Under the pieces are notes generated by a model. It was not told where the DNA came from and did not search any database. It saw nothing but the letters and a program-made list of their open reading frames with translations. Positions 9,777 through 22,232 of a stretch of DNA of 64,000 nt are shown piece after piece (position 1 is the stretch's first letter; the number at the start of each line of letters is the position of its first letter). Location of the stretch: assembly GCA_032718475.1 (NCBI GenBank), contig JAUCBJ010009144.1, positions 62,001-126,000 on the forward strand, in the 5' to 3' direction. This DNA is from Nemertoderma westbladi (Eukaryota > Xenacoelomorpha > Nemertodermatida > Nemertodermatidae). Made by a program: the position numbers and the translations under genes.

Positions 9777-9862
9777 GCACTTACTAGGATTCGAACTCAA
9801 TACCTACTACAGCTGGTATTGTTATATAATTTCCAACGCTCTACCGACTGAGCTACTGAACC
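9777..9862 (-). other. tRNA-like sequence with A and B boxes (degenerate tRNA or SINE head)
   Basis: On the minus strand TAGCTCAGTCGG (9844-9855) fits the pol III A box, and AGTTCGAATCC (9787-9797) fits the B box except at its first base. The D-arm (GCTCAGTCGGTAGAGC) is intact. The A-to-B spacing is 46 bases, about 14 more than an intronless tRNA. The acceptor strands do not pair and the T-stem has a mismatch, so this is not a working tRNA. A decayed intron-containing tRNA or a tRNA-derived SINE head are both possible. Confidence 0.5.
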
Positions 9863-9956
9863 ACTTGACCGATGGGTGTACAAATGATAGAACCAATACG
9901 AATGAGAACTCAAAGCAATCTTTACAAAGTTAATTAGAACAAAAATAAAATTTTGA

Positions 9957-10358
9957 AAATCCACGGCATTTAGGGAATATAATTCTATATTGGTCTCAAT
10001 GCTCTTTGCAGCAGCCTTCTCTTCTGCAAAGGAGATATCGCCAATGGGAATATCTGGGAGTACAGACTCAGACACTTTTACTTCTATAAAGTTATCAGGC
10101 AATACCCTGTCATTATTGAGGAGCTTTTCAAAGTGTTTTTCAAAAAATAAGAATAGTAGGGACTTTGGTACAAATGCAACTTCGATGCGCAACGCACTGT
10201 ACAAGGACGGCTACGACCCAAAGAGCAAATGCCAGCTACATACAAATGCGCTTCATCAAACCATGAACTGCAGGTACTGGCAAGCGCTACCCAGGGAAGA
10301 TCAGGTAGAATACGCGGTGAGAAATGAGATCTGCTCGCGATGTGTGATGAGTGAATGA
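9957..10358 (+). pseudogene. Gag-like zinc-finger fragment at the satellite edge
   Basis: An open plus-strand frame follows a stop at 9954-9956 and ends at TGA about 10356-10358. Its last 55 codons read as a Gag-type zinc-binding region: KCQLHTNALHQTMNC, then a spacer with LPREDQVEY, then ICSRC. This has the C-x2-H ... H-x4-C ... C-x2-C layout seen after the Gag core of BEL/Pao and related elements. It is on the opposite strand from the large element, so it belongs to another copy. There is no ATG of note, and the frame ends where satellite begins, as if truncated by the junction. The first 60 or so codons may be chance. Confidence 0.35.
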
Positions 10359-12221
10359 ATGAATTTTGATTGGGTCAGAACACCCCCTATCTGTGGTTGT
10401 ATGCGTGGAGAGATAAGTAGCCTATCTCCCTATTAATATTGCTGTGTTCTAGAATATTTATTATTGTTTCATCGTATTGCTAAAGTGGCTGGAGCTAAAA
10501 TTATTATTTAATGCAAATATCTCAGCTATTTCATGAAAATAATGAAGTACAGTATTAAAGCCATGTCAAAATCCTTGGTGTTTTTCTGCAATAATTTATC
10601 AAAATATCCTCTGTTTTTTTATAAAAACCATATCGATTTTCATATTTATAACTTCTAACCCACTCCAAGAGATAGAGAATCTTAAATGAACGTCAAAAGA
10701 ACAGGTAACACTTACATTTATAGAAGTAATCAGCTGTTATTTGCTACGTCTTTCCGCTGGAGATGGATGAATTTTGATTGTGTCAAAAACCCCCTATCTG
10801 TGGCTTTCTGAGTGGAGAGATAAGTAGCCTATCTCCCAGTTAATATTGTTGTGTTCTAGAATATTTATTATAGTTTCATCGTATTGCCAAAGTGACTGGA
10901 GCTGAAGTTAACTCATAATACAATAATTCACCTCAAATATCTCAGCTATTTCATGAACATAATGAAGTATTAAAGCCATGTCAAAATCCTTGGTGTTTTT
11001 CTGCAATAATTTATCAAAATATCCTCTGATTTTTTTCAAAAACCATATCGATTTTCATATTTATAACTTCTATCCCACTCCACGAGATAGAGAATCTTAA
11101 ATGAAAGTCAAAAGAACAGGTAACACTTACATTTATAGCAGTAATCAGCTGTTATATGCTACGTATTTCCGCTGGAGATGAATGAATTTAGATTGTGTCA
11201 GAACACCCCCTATCTGTGGTTGTATGAGTGGAGAGATAAGTATCCTATCTCCCTATTAATATTGTTGTGTTCTAGAATATTTCTTATAGTTTCATCGTAT
11301 TACCAAAGTGACTGGAGCTGAAGTTAACTCATAATACAATAATTCACCTCAAATATCTCAGCTATTTCATGAACATAATGAAGTGTTAAAGCCATGTCAA
11401 AATCATTGGTGTTTTTCTGCAATAATTTATCAAAATATCCTCTGATTTTTTTCAAAAACCATATCGATTTTCATATTTATAACTTCTATCCCACTCCACG
11501 AGATAGAGAATCTTAAATGAACGTCAAAAGAACAGGTAACACTTACATTTCTAGAAGTAATCAGCTATTATTTGCTACGTCTTTCCGCTGGAGATGGATG
11601 AATTTTGATTGTGTCAGAACACCCCCTATCTGTGGTTGTATGAGTGGAAAGATAAGTAGCCTATCTCCCTATTAATATTGTTGTGTTCTAGAATATTTAT
11701 TATAGTTTCATCGTATTGCTAAAGTGGCTGGAGCTAAAGTTATTATGTAATGCAATAATTCACCTTAAATATCTCAGCTATTTCATGAACATAATGAAGT
11801 ATTAAAGCCATGTCAAAATCATTGGTGTTTTTCTGCAATAATTTATCAAAATATCCTCTGATTTTTTTCAAAAACCATATCGATTTTCATATTTATAACT
11901 TCTATCCCACTCCACGAGATAGAGAATCTTAAATGAACGTCAAAAGAACAGGTAACACTTACATTTATAGAAGTAATCAGCTGTTATTTGCTACGTCTTT
12001 CCGCTGGAGATGGATGAATTTTGATTGTGTCAGAACACCCCCTATCTGTGGCTTTCTGAGTGGAGAGATAAGTAGCCTATCTCCCTATTAATATTGTTGT
12101 GTTCTACAATATTTTTTATAATTTCATCGTATTGCCAAAGTGACTGGAGCTGAAGTTAACTCATAATACAATAATTCACCTCAAATATCTCAGCTATTTC
12201 ATGAACATAATGAAGTATTAA

Positions 12222-13481
12222 CCCTATTAGCACTGGGGGGGGGGGGGGGGGCGAATCGGCCCAATCCTAGTTTTTAGTTGCTGTAACTATGCAACCACAT
12301 TACGTACCGGCCCAATTTTTTGTGAGAATTAGCCAAATTTAATGCCGCATCTTTTGCAAAAAACGCCGTTGCAATTGGATTTCTACTTTTCGATGTGGGT
12401 GCCACCTCAAAATTTGGTCTCCAGCACCAAATTTTTTGAAATTTTCGAATTTTACAAAGTCATTCGTGATTTAGTAATTATTTATGTTTGGGCTATTTTT
12501 ATTTATTTTTATTGGTTTGGATCACTCTAATGTTCTATACAAGTATGTAAGTGTAGTGGTTCGCCATTTTTGGTGCACCAAAATTAGGGCGTGGCACTTC
12601 AAATTTTGAAAAATACGAGATTCGGAAAATTCACTAAAGTTTTGATTTCAAATTAATTTTATAGGTTTTCTGGAGCGCTGAATCGATTGAAAGTAATATA
12701 GAAGCCTCAAATCCTTTGTGTACGTAATTTTCGGTGCACCAAAATTAGGGCGTGGCACTTCAAATTTTCAAAATTACTTTATTCGGAAAAAACACTAAAG
12801 TTTTGATTTCAAAAAATGGCTAACTTCTAAGTCTTCAGGCTTCTATATTACTTTCAATCGATTCAGCGGTCTGGAAAACCTATATAAATTCGTTAAAATT
12901 TCAATTTTGGTTTATTTTCCGAATCTCGTATTTTTCAAAATTTGAAGTGCCACGCCCTAATTTTGGTGCACCAAAAATGGCGAACCACTCAGTCTTCAGG
13001 CTTCTATATTACTTTCAATCGATTCAGCGGCCCAGAAAACCCATAAAGATGCGTTGAAATAAAAAAATTAGGGGCATTTTCTGAATATCTAATTTTTCAA
13101 AATTTGAAGTGCCACGCTCACTTCTTAGGTGCACGAAAAATAGCATCCACTTCAATTTTTGGAAGTGGAATATAATCACATTCGATTCAGCGTCTTGAAA
13201 AACCTACTAAATCTAGCCAACACTGCCACACTATTAGTTTTTAGAAAACGAAAAATTTTGTAATTTTGTCCTGGGACTACTTTTATTTTTCATCAAAATT
13301 ATGAGACCCTGCTTATGAAATTTTAATTTTTTAAGGTTTGGTAGTGTTCATCTATAGTTGTTTCACCAACAGCCCAAATTTTGTAGGATTTCATTGGACG
13401 ACTACAAAAATATAGTGGGTGGGCCGAATCGGCCCCCCCCCCAGTGGTGCTAATGGTCAAAACACCCCAGTGGTAATAGGG
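12222..13481. mobile_element. piggyBac-type MITE, family A, copy 1 (1260 bp)
   Basis: Flanked by TTAA at 12218-12221 and 13482-13485. It begins CCCTATTAGCACTGGGG, and the reverse complement of its end is CCCTATTACCACTGGGG (16 of 17 identical), a terminal inverted repeat of piggyBac type. Inside the left end are a run of 17 G and CGAATCGGCCC; inside the right end GGGCCGAATCGGCCC, a perfect palindrome, then a C run. The interior has one unit of about 160 bp (12555-12711) and two inverted copies (12827-12989, 12990-13151), so much of the element can fold on itself. There is no transposase frame, so it is non-autonomous. It sits in the gaagtaTTAAagcc site of a satellite monomer. Confidence 0.9.
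12555..13151. repeat. Internal inverted repeats of family A copy 1
   Basis: A forward unit at 12555-12711 (agtggttcgcca ... gcgctgaatcgattgaaag ... gaagcct) is followed by reverse-complement copies at 12827-12989 and 12990-13151. The first inverted copy is close to the forward unit; the second is more diverged. Each unit contains the palindrome TTTGGTGCACCAAA. Confidence 0.85.
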
Positions 13482-14190
13482 TTAAAGCCATGTCAAAATC
13501 CTTGGTATTTTTCTGCAATAATTTATCAAAATATCCTCTGATTCTTTACTATAACCATATCGATTTTAATATTTATAACTTCTAACCCACTCCACGAGAT
13601 AGAGAATCTTAAATGAAAGTCAAAAGAACAGGTAACACTTACATTTATAGCAGTAATCAGCTGTTATATGCTACGTCTTTCCGCTGGAGATGGATGAATT
13701 TTGATTGTGTCAGAACACTATTGTGTCTATCTGTGGCTGTCTGAGTGGAGAGATAAGAATCCTGTTTCCGTATTAATATTATTTATTATAGTTTCATCGT
13801 ATTGCTAAAGTGGCTGGAGCTAAAGTTATTATGTAATGCAATAATTCACCTCCAATATCTCAGCTATTTCATGAACATAATGAAGTATTAAAGCCATGTC
13901 AAAATCCTTGGTGTTTTTCTGCAATAATTTATCAAAATATCCTCTAATTTTTTACAAAAACCATATCGATTTTCATATTTATAACTTCTATCCCACTCCA
14001 TGAGATAGATAATCTTAAATGAAAGTCAAAAGAACAGGTAACACTTACATTTATAGAAGTAATCAGCTGTTATTTGCTACGTCTTTCTGCTGGAGATAAA
14101 TGAATTTTGATTGCATTGGAACACCCCCTATCTGTGGCTTTCTGAGTGGAGAGATAAGTATCCTATCTCCCTATTAATATTGTTGTGTTC

Positions 14191-17100
14191 TACAGTTGAA
14201 TTATTATAGTTTCATCGTATTGCCAAAGTGACTGGAGCTGAAGTTAACTCATAATACAATAATTCACCTCAAATTTCTCAGCAAGTTCATGAACATAATG
14301 AAGTATTAATGCCATGTCAAAATCCTTGGTGTTTTTCTGCAATAATTTATCAAAATATCCTCTGATTTTCTACAAAAACCATATCGATTTTCATATTTAT
14401 AACTTCTATCCCACTCCACGAGATAGAGAATCTTAAATGAACGTCAAAAGAACAGGTAACACTTCCATTTATAGCAGTAATCAGCTGTTATTTGCTACGT
14501 CTTTCCGCTGGAGATGAATGAATTTAGATTGTGTCAGAACACCCCCTATCTGTGGTTGTATGAGTGGAGAGATAAGTATCCTGTTTCCGTATTAATATTG
14601 TTGTGTTCTAGAATATTTATTATAGTTTCATCGTATTGCTAAAGTGGCTGGAGCTAAAGTTATTATGTAATGCAATAATTCACCTCAAATATCTCAGCTA
14701 TTTCATGAACATAATGAAGTATTAAAGCCATGTCAAAATCATTGGTGTTTTTCTGCAATAATTTATCAAAATATCCTCTGATTTTTTACAAAAACCATAT
14801 CGATTTTCATATTTATAACTTCTATTCCACTCCACGAGATAGAGAATCTTAAATGAACGTCAAAAGAACAGGTAACACTTACATTTATAGCAGTAATCAG
14901 CTGTTATTTGCTACGTCTTTCCGCTGGAGATGAATGAATTTTGATTGTGTCAGAACACCCCCTATCTGTGGCTTTCTGAGTGGAGAGATAAGTAGCCTAT
15001 CTCCCTATTAATATTGTTGTGTTCTACAATATTTTTTATAATTTCATCGTATTGCCAAAGTGACTGGAGCTGAAGTTAACTCATAATACAATAATTCACC
15101 TCAAATTTCTCAGCAAGTTCATGAACATAATGAAGTATTAAAGCCATGTCAAAATCCTTGGTGTTTTTCTGCAATAATTTATCAAAATTTCCTCTGATTT
15201 TCTACAAAAACCATATCGATTTTCATATTTATAACTTCTATCCCACTCCACGAGATAGAGAATCTTAAATGAACGTCAAAAGAACAGGTAACACTTACAT
15301 TTATAGCAGTAATCAGCTGTTATTTGCTACGTCTTTCCGCTGGAGATGAATGAATTTTGATTGTGTCAGAACACCCCCTATCTGTGGCTTTCTGAGTGGA
15401 GAGATAAGTAGCCTATCTCCCTATTAATATTGTTGTGTTCTACAATATTTTTTATAATTTCATCGTATTGCCAAAGTGACTGGAGCTGAAGTAAACTCAT
15501 AATACAATAATTCACCTCAAATATCTCAGCTATTTCATGAACATAATGAAGTATTAAAGCCATGTCAAAATCCATGGTGTTTTTCTGCAATAATTTATCA
15601 AAATATCCTCTGATTTTTTTCAAAAACCATATCGATTTTCATATTTATAACTTCTATCCCACTCCACGAGATAGAGAATCTTAAATGAACGTCAAAAGAA
15701 CAGGTAACACTTACATTTATAGAAGTAATCAGCTATTATTTGCTATTATTTTCTTTCCGCTGGAGATGGATGAATTTTGATTGTGTCAGAACATCCCCTA
15801 TCTGTGGTTGTATGAGTGGAAAGATAAGTAGCCTATATCCCTATTAATATTGTTGTGTCCTAGAATATTTATTATTGTTTCATCGTATTGCTAAAGTGGC
15901 TGGAGCTAAAGTTATTATGTAATGCAAAAATTCACCTCAAATATCTCAGCTATTTCATGAACATAATGAAGTATTAAAGCCATGTCAAAATCCTTGGTGT
16001 TTTTCTGCAATAATTTATCAAAATATCCTCTAATTTTTTACAAAAACCATATCGATTTTCATATTTATAACTTCTATCCCACTCCATGAGATAGATAATC
16101 TTAAATGAAAGTCAAAAGAACAGGTAACACTTACATTTATAGAAGTAATCAGCTGTTATTTGCTACGTCTTTCTGCTGGAGATAAATGAATTTTGATTGC
16201 ATTGGAACACCCCCTATCTGTGGCTTTCTGAGTGGAGAGATAAGTATCCTATCTCCCTATTAATATTGTTGTGTTCTACAGTTGAATATTTATTATAGTT
16301 TCATCGTATTGCCAAAGTGACTGGAGCTGAAGTTAACTCATAATACAATAATTCACCTCAAATTTCTCAGCAAGTTCATGAACATAATGAAGTATTAAAG
16401 CCATGTCAAAATCCTTGGTGTTTTTCTGCAATAATTTATCAAAATATCCTCTGATTTTCTACAAAAACCATATCGATTTTCATATTTATAACTTCTATCC
16501 CACTCCACGAGATAGAGAATCTTAAATGAACGTCAAAAGAACAGGTAACACTTACATTTATAGCAGTAATCAGCTGTTATTTGCTACGTCTTTCCGCTGG
16601 AGATGAATGAATTTTGATTGTGTCAGAACACCCCCTATCTGTGGCTTTCTGAGTGGAGAGATAAGTAGCCTATCTCCCTATTAATATTGTTGTGTTCTAC
16701 AATATTTTTTATAATTTCATCGTATTGCCAAAGTGACTGGAGCTGAAGTTAACTCATAATACAATAATTCACCTCAAATATCTCAGCTATTTCATGAACA
16801 TAATGAAGTATTAAAGCCATGTCAAAATCCTTGGTGTTTTTCTGCAATAATTTATCAAAATATCCTCTGATTTTTTTCAAAAACCATATCGATTTTCATA
16901 TTTATAACTTCTATCCCACTCCACGAGATAGAGAATCTTAAATGAACGTCAAAAGAACAGGTAACACTTACATTTATAGAAGTAATCAGCTATTATTTGC
17001 TACGTCTTTCCGCTGGAGATGGATGAATTTTGATTGTGTCAGATCATCCCCTATCTGTGGTTGTATGAGTGGAGAGATAAGTAGCCTATCTCCCTATTAA

Positions 17101-17944
17101 TATTGTTGTGTCCTAGAATATTTATTATTGTTTCATCGTATTGCTAAAGTGGCTGGAGCTAAAGTTATTATGTAATGCAATAATTCACCTCAAATATCTC
17201 AGCTATTTCATGAACATAATGAAGTATTAAAGCCATGTCAAAATCATTGGTGTTTTTCTGCAATAATTTATCAAAATTTCCTCTGATTTTTTTCAAAAAC
17301 CATATCGATTTTCATATTTATAACTTCTATCCCACTCCACGAGATAGAGAATCTTAAATGAACATCAAAAGAACAGGTAACACTTACATTTATAGAAGTA
17401 ATCAGCTATTATTTGCTACGTCTTTCCGCTGGAGATGGATGAATTTTGATTGTGTCAGAACACCCCCTATCTGTGGTTGTATGAGTGGAAAGATAAGTAG
17501 CCTATATCCCTATTAATATTGTTGTGTCCTAGAATATTTATTATTGTTTCATCGTATTGCTAAAGTGGCTGGAGCTAAAGTTATTATGTAATGCAAAAAT
17601 TCACCTCAAATATCTCAGCTATTTCATGAACATAATGAAGTATTAAAGCCATGTCAAAATCCTTGGTGTTTTTCTGCAATAATTTATCAAAATATCCTCT
17701 AATTTTTTACAAAAACCATATCGATTTTCATATTTATAACTTCTATCCCACTCCATGAGATAGATAATCTTAAATGAAAGTCAAAAGAACAGGTAACACT
17801 TACATTTATAGAAGTAATCAGCTGTTATTTGCTATGTCTTTCTGCTGGAGATAAATGAATTTTGATTGCATTGGAACACCCCCTATCTGTGGCTTTCTGA
17901 GTGGAGAGATAAGTATCCTATCTCCCTATTAATATTGTTGTGTT
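14191..17944. repeat. Higher-order repeat units of five and four monomers
   Basis: The variant ctacagttgaa, which marks one monomer type, occurs at about 14191, 16276, 17944 and 20030. Intervals are about 2085, 1668 and 2086 bp, which is 5, 4 and 5 monomers of 417. Other variants (cctgtttcc, agatcatcccc, gagtggaaagata) recur in a fixed order within units. The four-monomer unit lacks the cctgtttcc monomer, as expected from unequal exchange. Confidence 0.8.
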
Positions 17945-20900
17945 CTACAGTTGAATATTTATTATAGTTTCATCGTATTGCCAAAGTGACTGGAGCTGAA
18001 GTTAACTCATAATACAATAATTCACCTGAAATTTTTCAGCAAGTTCATGAACATAATGAAGTATTAAAGCCATGTCAAAATCCTTGGTGTTTTTCTGCAA
18101 TAATTTATCAAAATATCCTCTGATTTTCTACAAAAACCATATCGATTTTCATATTTATAACTTCTATCCCACTCCACGAGATAGAGAATCTTAAATGAAC
18201 GTCAAAAGAACAGGTAACACTTACATTTATAGCAGTAATCAGCTGTTATTTGCTACGTCTTTCCGCTGGAGATGAATGAATTTAGATTGTGTCAGAACAC
18301 CCCCTATCTGTGGTTGTATGAGTGGAGAGATAAGTATCCTGTTTCCGTATTAATATTGTTGTGTTCTAGAATATTTATTATAGTTTCATCGTATTGCTAA
18401 AGTGGCTGGAGCTAAAGTTATTATGTAATGCAATAATTCACCTCAAATATCTCAGCTATTTCATGAACATAATGAAGTATTAAAGCCATTTCAAAATCAT
18501 TGGTGTTTTTCTGCAATAATTTATCAAAATATCCTCTGATTTTTTACAAAAACCATATCGATTTTCATATTTATAACTTCTATTCCACTCCACGAGATAG
18601 AGAATCTTAAATGAACGTCAAAAGAACAGGTAACACTTACATTTATAGCAGTAATCAGCTGTTATTTGCTACGTCTTTCCGCTGGAGATGAATGAATTTT
18701 GATTGTGTCAGAACACCCCCTATCTGTGGCTTTCTGAGTGGAGAGATAAGTAGCCTATCTCCCTATTAATATTGTTGTGTTCTACAATATTTTTTATAAT
18801 TTCATCGTATTGCCAAAGTGACTGGAGCTGAAGTTAACTCATAATACAATAATTCACCTCAAATATCTCAGCTATTTCATGAACATAATGAAGTATTAAA
18901 GCCATGTCAAAATCCTTGGTGTTTTTCTGCAATAATTTATCAAAATATCCTCTGATTTTTTTCAAAAACCATATCGATTTTCATATTTATAACTTCTATC
19001 CCACTCCACGAGATAGAGAATCTTAAATGAACGTCAAAAGAACAGGTAACACTTACATTTATAGAAGTAATCAGCTATTATTTGCTACGTCTTTCCGCTG
19101 GAGATGGATGAATTTTGATTGTGTCAGATCATCCCCTATCTGTGGTTTTATGAGTGGAGAGATAAGTAGCCTATCTCCCTATTAATATTGTTGTGTCCTA
19201 GAATATTTATTATTGTTTCATCGTATTGCTAAAGTGGCTGGAGCTAAAGTTATTATGTAATGCAATAATTCACCTCAAATATCTCAGCTATTTCATGAAC
19301 ATAATGAAGTATTAAAGCCATGTCAAAATCATTGGTGTTTTTCTGCAATAATTTATCAAAATTTCCTCTGATTTTTTTCAAAAACCATATCGATTTTCAT
19401 ATTTATAACTTCTATCCCACTCCACGAGATAGAGAATCTTAAATGAACGTCAAAAGAACAGGTAACACTTACATTTATAGAAGTAATCAGCTATTATTTG
19501 CTACGTCTTTCCGCTGGAGATGGATGAATTTTGATTGTGTCAGAACACCCCCTATCTGTGGTTGTATGAGTGGAAAGATAAGTAGCCTATCTCCCTATTA
19601 ATATTGTTGTGTTCTAGAATATTTATTATAGTTTCATCGTATTGCTAAAGTGGCTGGAGCTAAAGTTATTATGTAATGCAATAGTTCACCTCAAATATCT
19701 CAGCTATTTCATGAACATAATGAAGTATTAAAGCCATGTCAAAATCATTGGTGTTTTTCTGCAATAATTTATCAAAATATCCTCTGATTTTTTTCAAAAA
19801 CCATATCGATTTTCATATTTATAACTTCTATCCCACTCCACGAGATAGAGAATCTTAAATGAACGTCAAAAGAACAGGTAACACTTACATTTATAGAAGT
19901 AATCAGCTGTTATTTGCTACGTCTTTCCGCTGGAGATGGATGAATTTTGATTGTGTCAGAACACCCCCTATCTGTGGCTTTCTGAGTGGAGAGATAAGTA
20001 TCCTATCTCCCTATTAATATTGTTGTGTTCTACAGTTGAATATTTATTATAGTTTCATCGTATTGCCAAAGTGACTGGAGCTGAAGTTAACTCATAATAC
20101 AATAATTCACCTGAAATTTCTCAGCAAGTTCATGAACATAATGAAGTATTAAAGCCATGTCAAAATCCTTGGTGTTTTTCTGCAATAATTTATCAAAATA
20201 TCCTCTGATTTTCTACAAAAACCATATCGATTTTCATATTTATAACTTCTATCCCACTCCACGAGATAGAGAATCTTAAATGAACGTCAAAAGAACAGGT
20301 AACACTTACATTTATAGCAGTAATCAGCTGTTATTTGCTACGTCTTTCCGCTGGAGATGAATGAATTTAGATTGTGTCAGAACACCCCCTATCTGTGGTT
20401 GTATGAGTGGAGAGATAAGTATCCTGTTTCCGTATTAATATTGTTGTGTTCTAGAATATTTATTATAGTTTCATCGTATTGCTAAAGTGGCTGGAGCTAA
20501 AGTTATTATGTAATGCAATAATTCACCTCAAATATCTCAGCTATTTCATGAACATAATGAAGTATTAAAGCCATTTCAAAATCATTGGTGTTTTTCTGCA
20601 ATAATTTATCAAAATATCCTCTGATTTTTTACAAAAACCATATCGATTTTCATATTTATAACTTCTATTCCACTCCACGAGATAGAGAATCGTAAATGAA
20701 CGTCAAAAGAACAGGTAACACTTACATTTATAGCAGTAATCAGCTGTTATTTGCTACGTCTTTCCGCTGGAGATGAATGAATTTTGATTGTGTCAGAACA
20801 CCCCCTATCTGTGGCTTTCTGAGTGGAGAGATAAGTAGCCTATCTCCCTATTAATATTGTTGTGTTCTACAATATTTTTTATAATTTCATCGTATTGCCA

Positions 20901-22083
20901 AAGTGACTGGAGCTGAAGTTAACTCATAATACAATAATTCACCTCAAATATCTCAGCTATTTCATGAACATAATGAAGTATTAAAGCCATGTCAAAATCC
21001 TTGGTGTTTTTCTGCAATAATTTATCAAAATATCCTCTGATTTTTTTCAAAAACCATATCGATTTTCATATTTATAACTTCTATCCCACTCCACGAGATA
21101 GAGAATCTTAAATGAACGTCAAAAGAACAGGTAACACTTACATTTATAGAAGTAATCAGCTATTATTTGCTACGTCTTTCCGCTGGAGATGGATGAATTT
21201 TGATTGTGTCAGATCATCCCCTATCTGTGGTTTTATGAGTGGAGAGATAAGTAGCCTATCTCCCTATTAATATTGTTGTGTCCTAGAATATTTATTATTG
21301 TTTCATCGTATTGCTAAAGTGGCTGGAGCTAAAGTTATTATGTAATGCAATAATTCACCTCAAATATCTCAGCTATTTCATGAACATAATGAAGTATTAA
21401 AGCCATGTCAAAATCATTGGTGTTTTTCTGCAATAATTTATCAAAATTTCCTCTGATTTTTTTCAAAAACCATATCGATTTTCATATTTATAACTTCTAT
21501 CCCACTCCACGAGATAGAGAATCTTAAATGAACGTCAAAAGAACAGGTAACACTTACATTTATAGAAGTAATCAGCTATTATTTGCTACGTCTTTCCGCT
21601 GGAGATGGATGAATTTTGATTGTGTCAGAACACCCCCTATCTGTGGTTGTATGAGTGGAAAGATAAGTAGCCTATCTCCCTATTAATATTGTTGTGTTCT
21701 AGAATATTTATTATAGTTTCATCGTATTGCTAAAGTGGCTGGAGCTAAAGTTATTATGTAATGCAATAGTTCACCTCAAATATCTCAGCTATTTCATGAA
21801 CATAATGAAGTATTAAAGCCATGTCAAAATCATTGGTGTTTTTCTGCAATAATTTATCAAAATATCCTCTGATTTTTTTCAAAAACCATATCGATTTTCA
21901 TATTTATAACTTCTATCCCACTCCACGAGATAGAGAATCTTAAATGAACGTCAAAAGAACAGGTAACACTTACATTTATAGAAGTAATCAGCTGTTATTT
22001 GCTACGTCTTTCCGCTGGAGATGGATGAATTTTGATTGTGTCAGAACACCCCCTATCTGTGGCTTTCTGAGTGGAGAGATAAG
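17884..22083. repeat. Two tandem copies of a 2085-bp five-monomer unit
   Basis: About 17884-19999 matches about 19969-22083 at an offset of 2085 bp. Shared private variants include ccatttcaaaatcat (18488 and 20573), tattccactcc (18581 and 20666), agatcatcccc with ggttttatg (19126 and 21211) and atagttcacc (about 19682 and 21767). One difference is gaatcgtaaatg near 20690. This is a very recent tandem duplication. Confidence 0.85.
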
Positions 22084-22228
22084 TAGCCTATCTCCCTATT
22101 AATATTGTTGTGTTCTACAATATTTTTTATAATTTCATCGTATTGCCAAAGTGACTGGAGCTGAAGTTAACTCATAATACAATAATTCACCTCAAATATC
22201 TCAGCTATTTCATGAACATAATGAAGTA

Positions 22229-22232
22229 TTAA
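22229..22232. other. Empty-site counterpart of the family A copy 1 insertion
   Basis: Satellite at about 21.6-22.6 kb is a near copy of that flanking the element at 12222-13481 (left flank offset 10,011 bp; shared private variants such as gataagaatcctgtttcc on the right). Here a single TTAA stands where the element with its two TTAAs stands in the other copy. This fixes the element ends and the target duplication. Confidence 0.85.

Noticed and set aside
9797-10204. Minus-strand frame of 135 codons
   Set aside because: It overlaps the tRNA-like sequence and the plus-strand gag-like frame and shows no recognisable domain.
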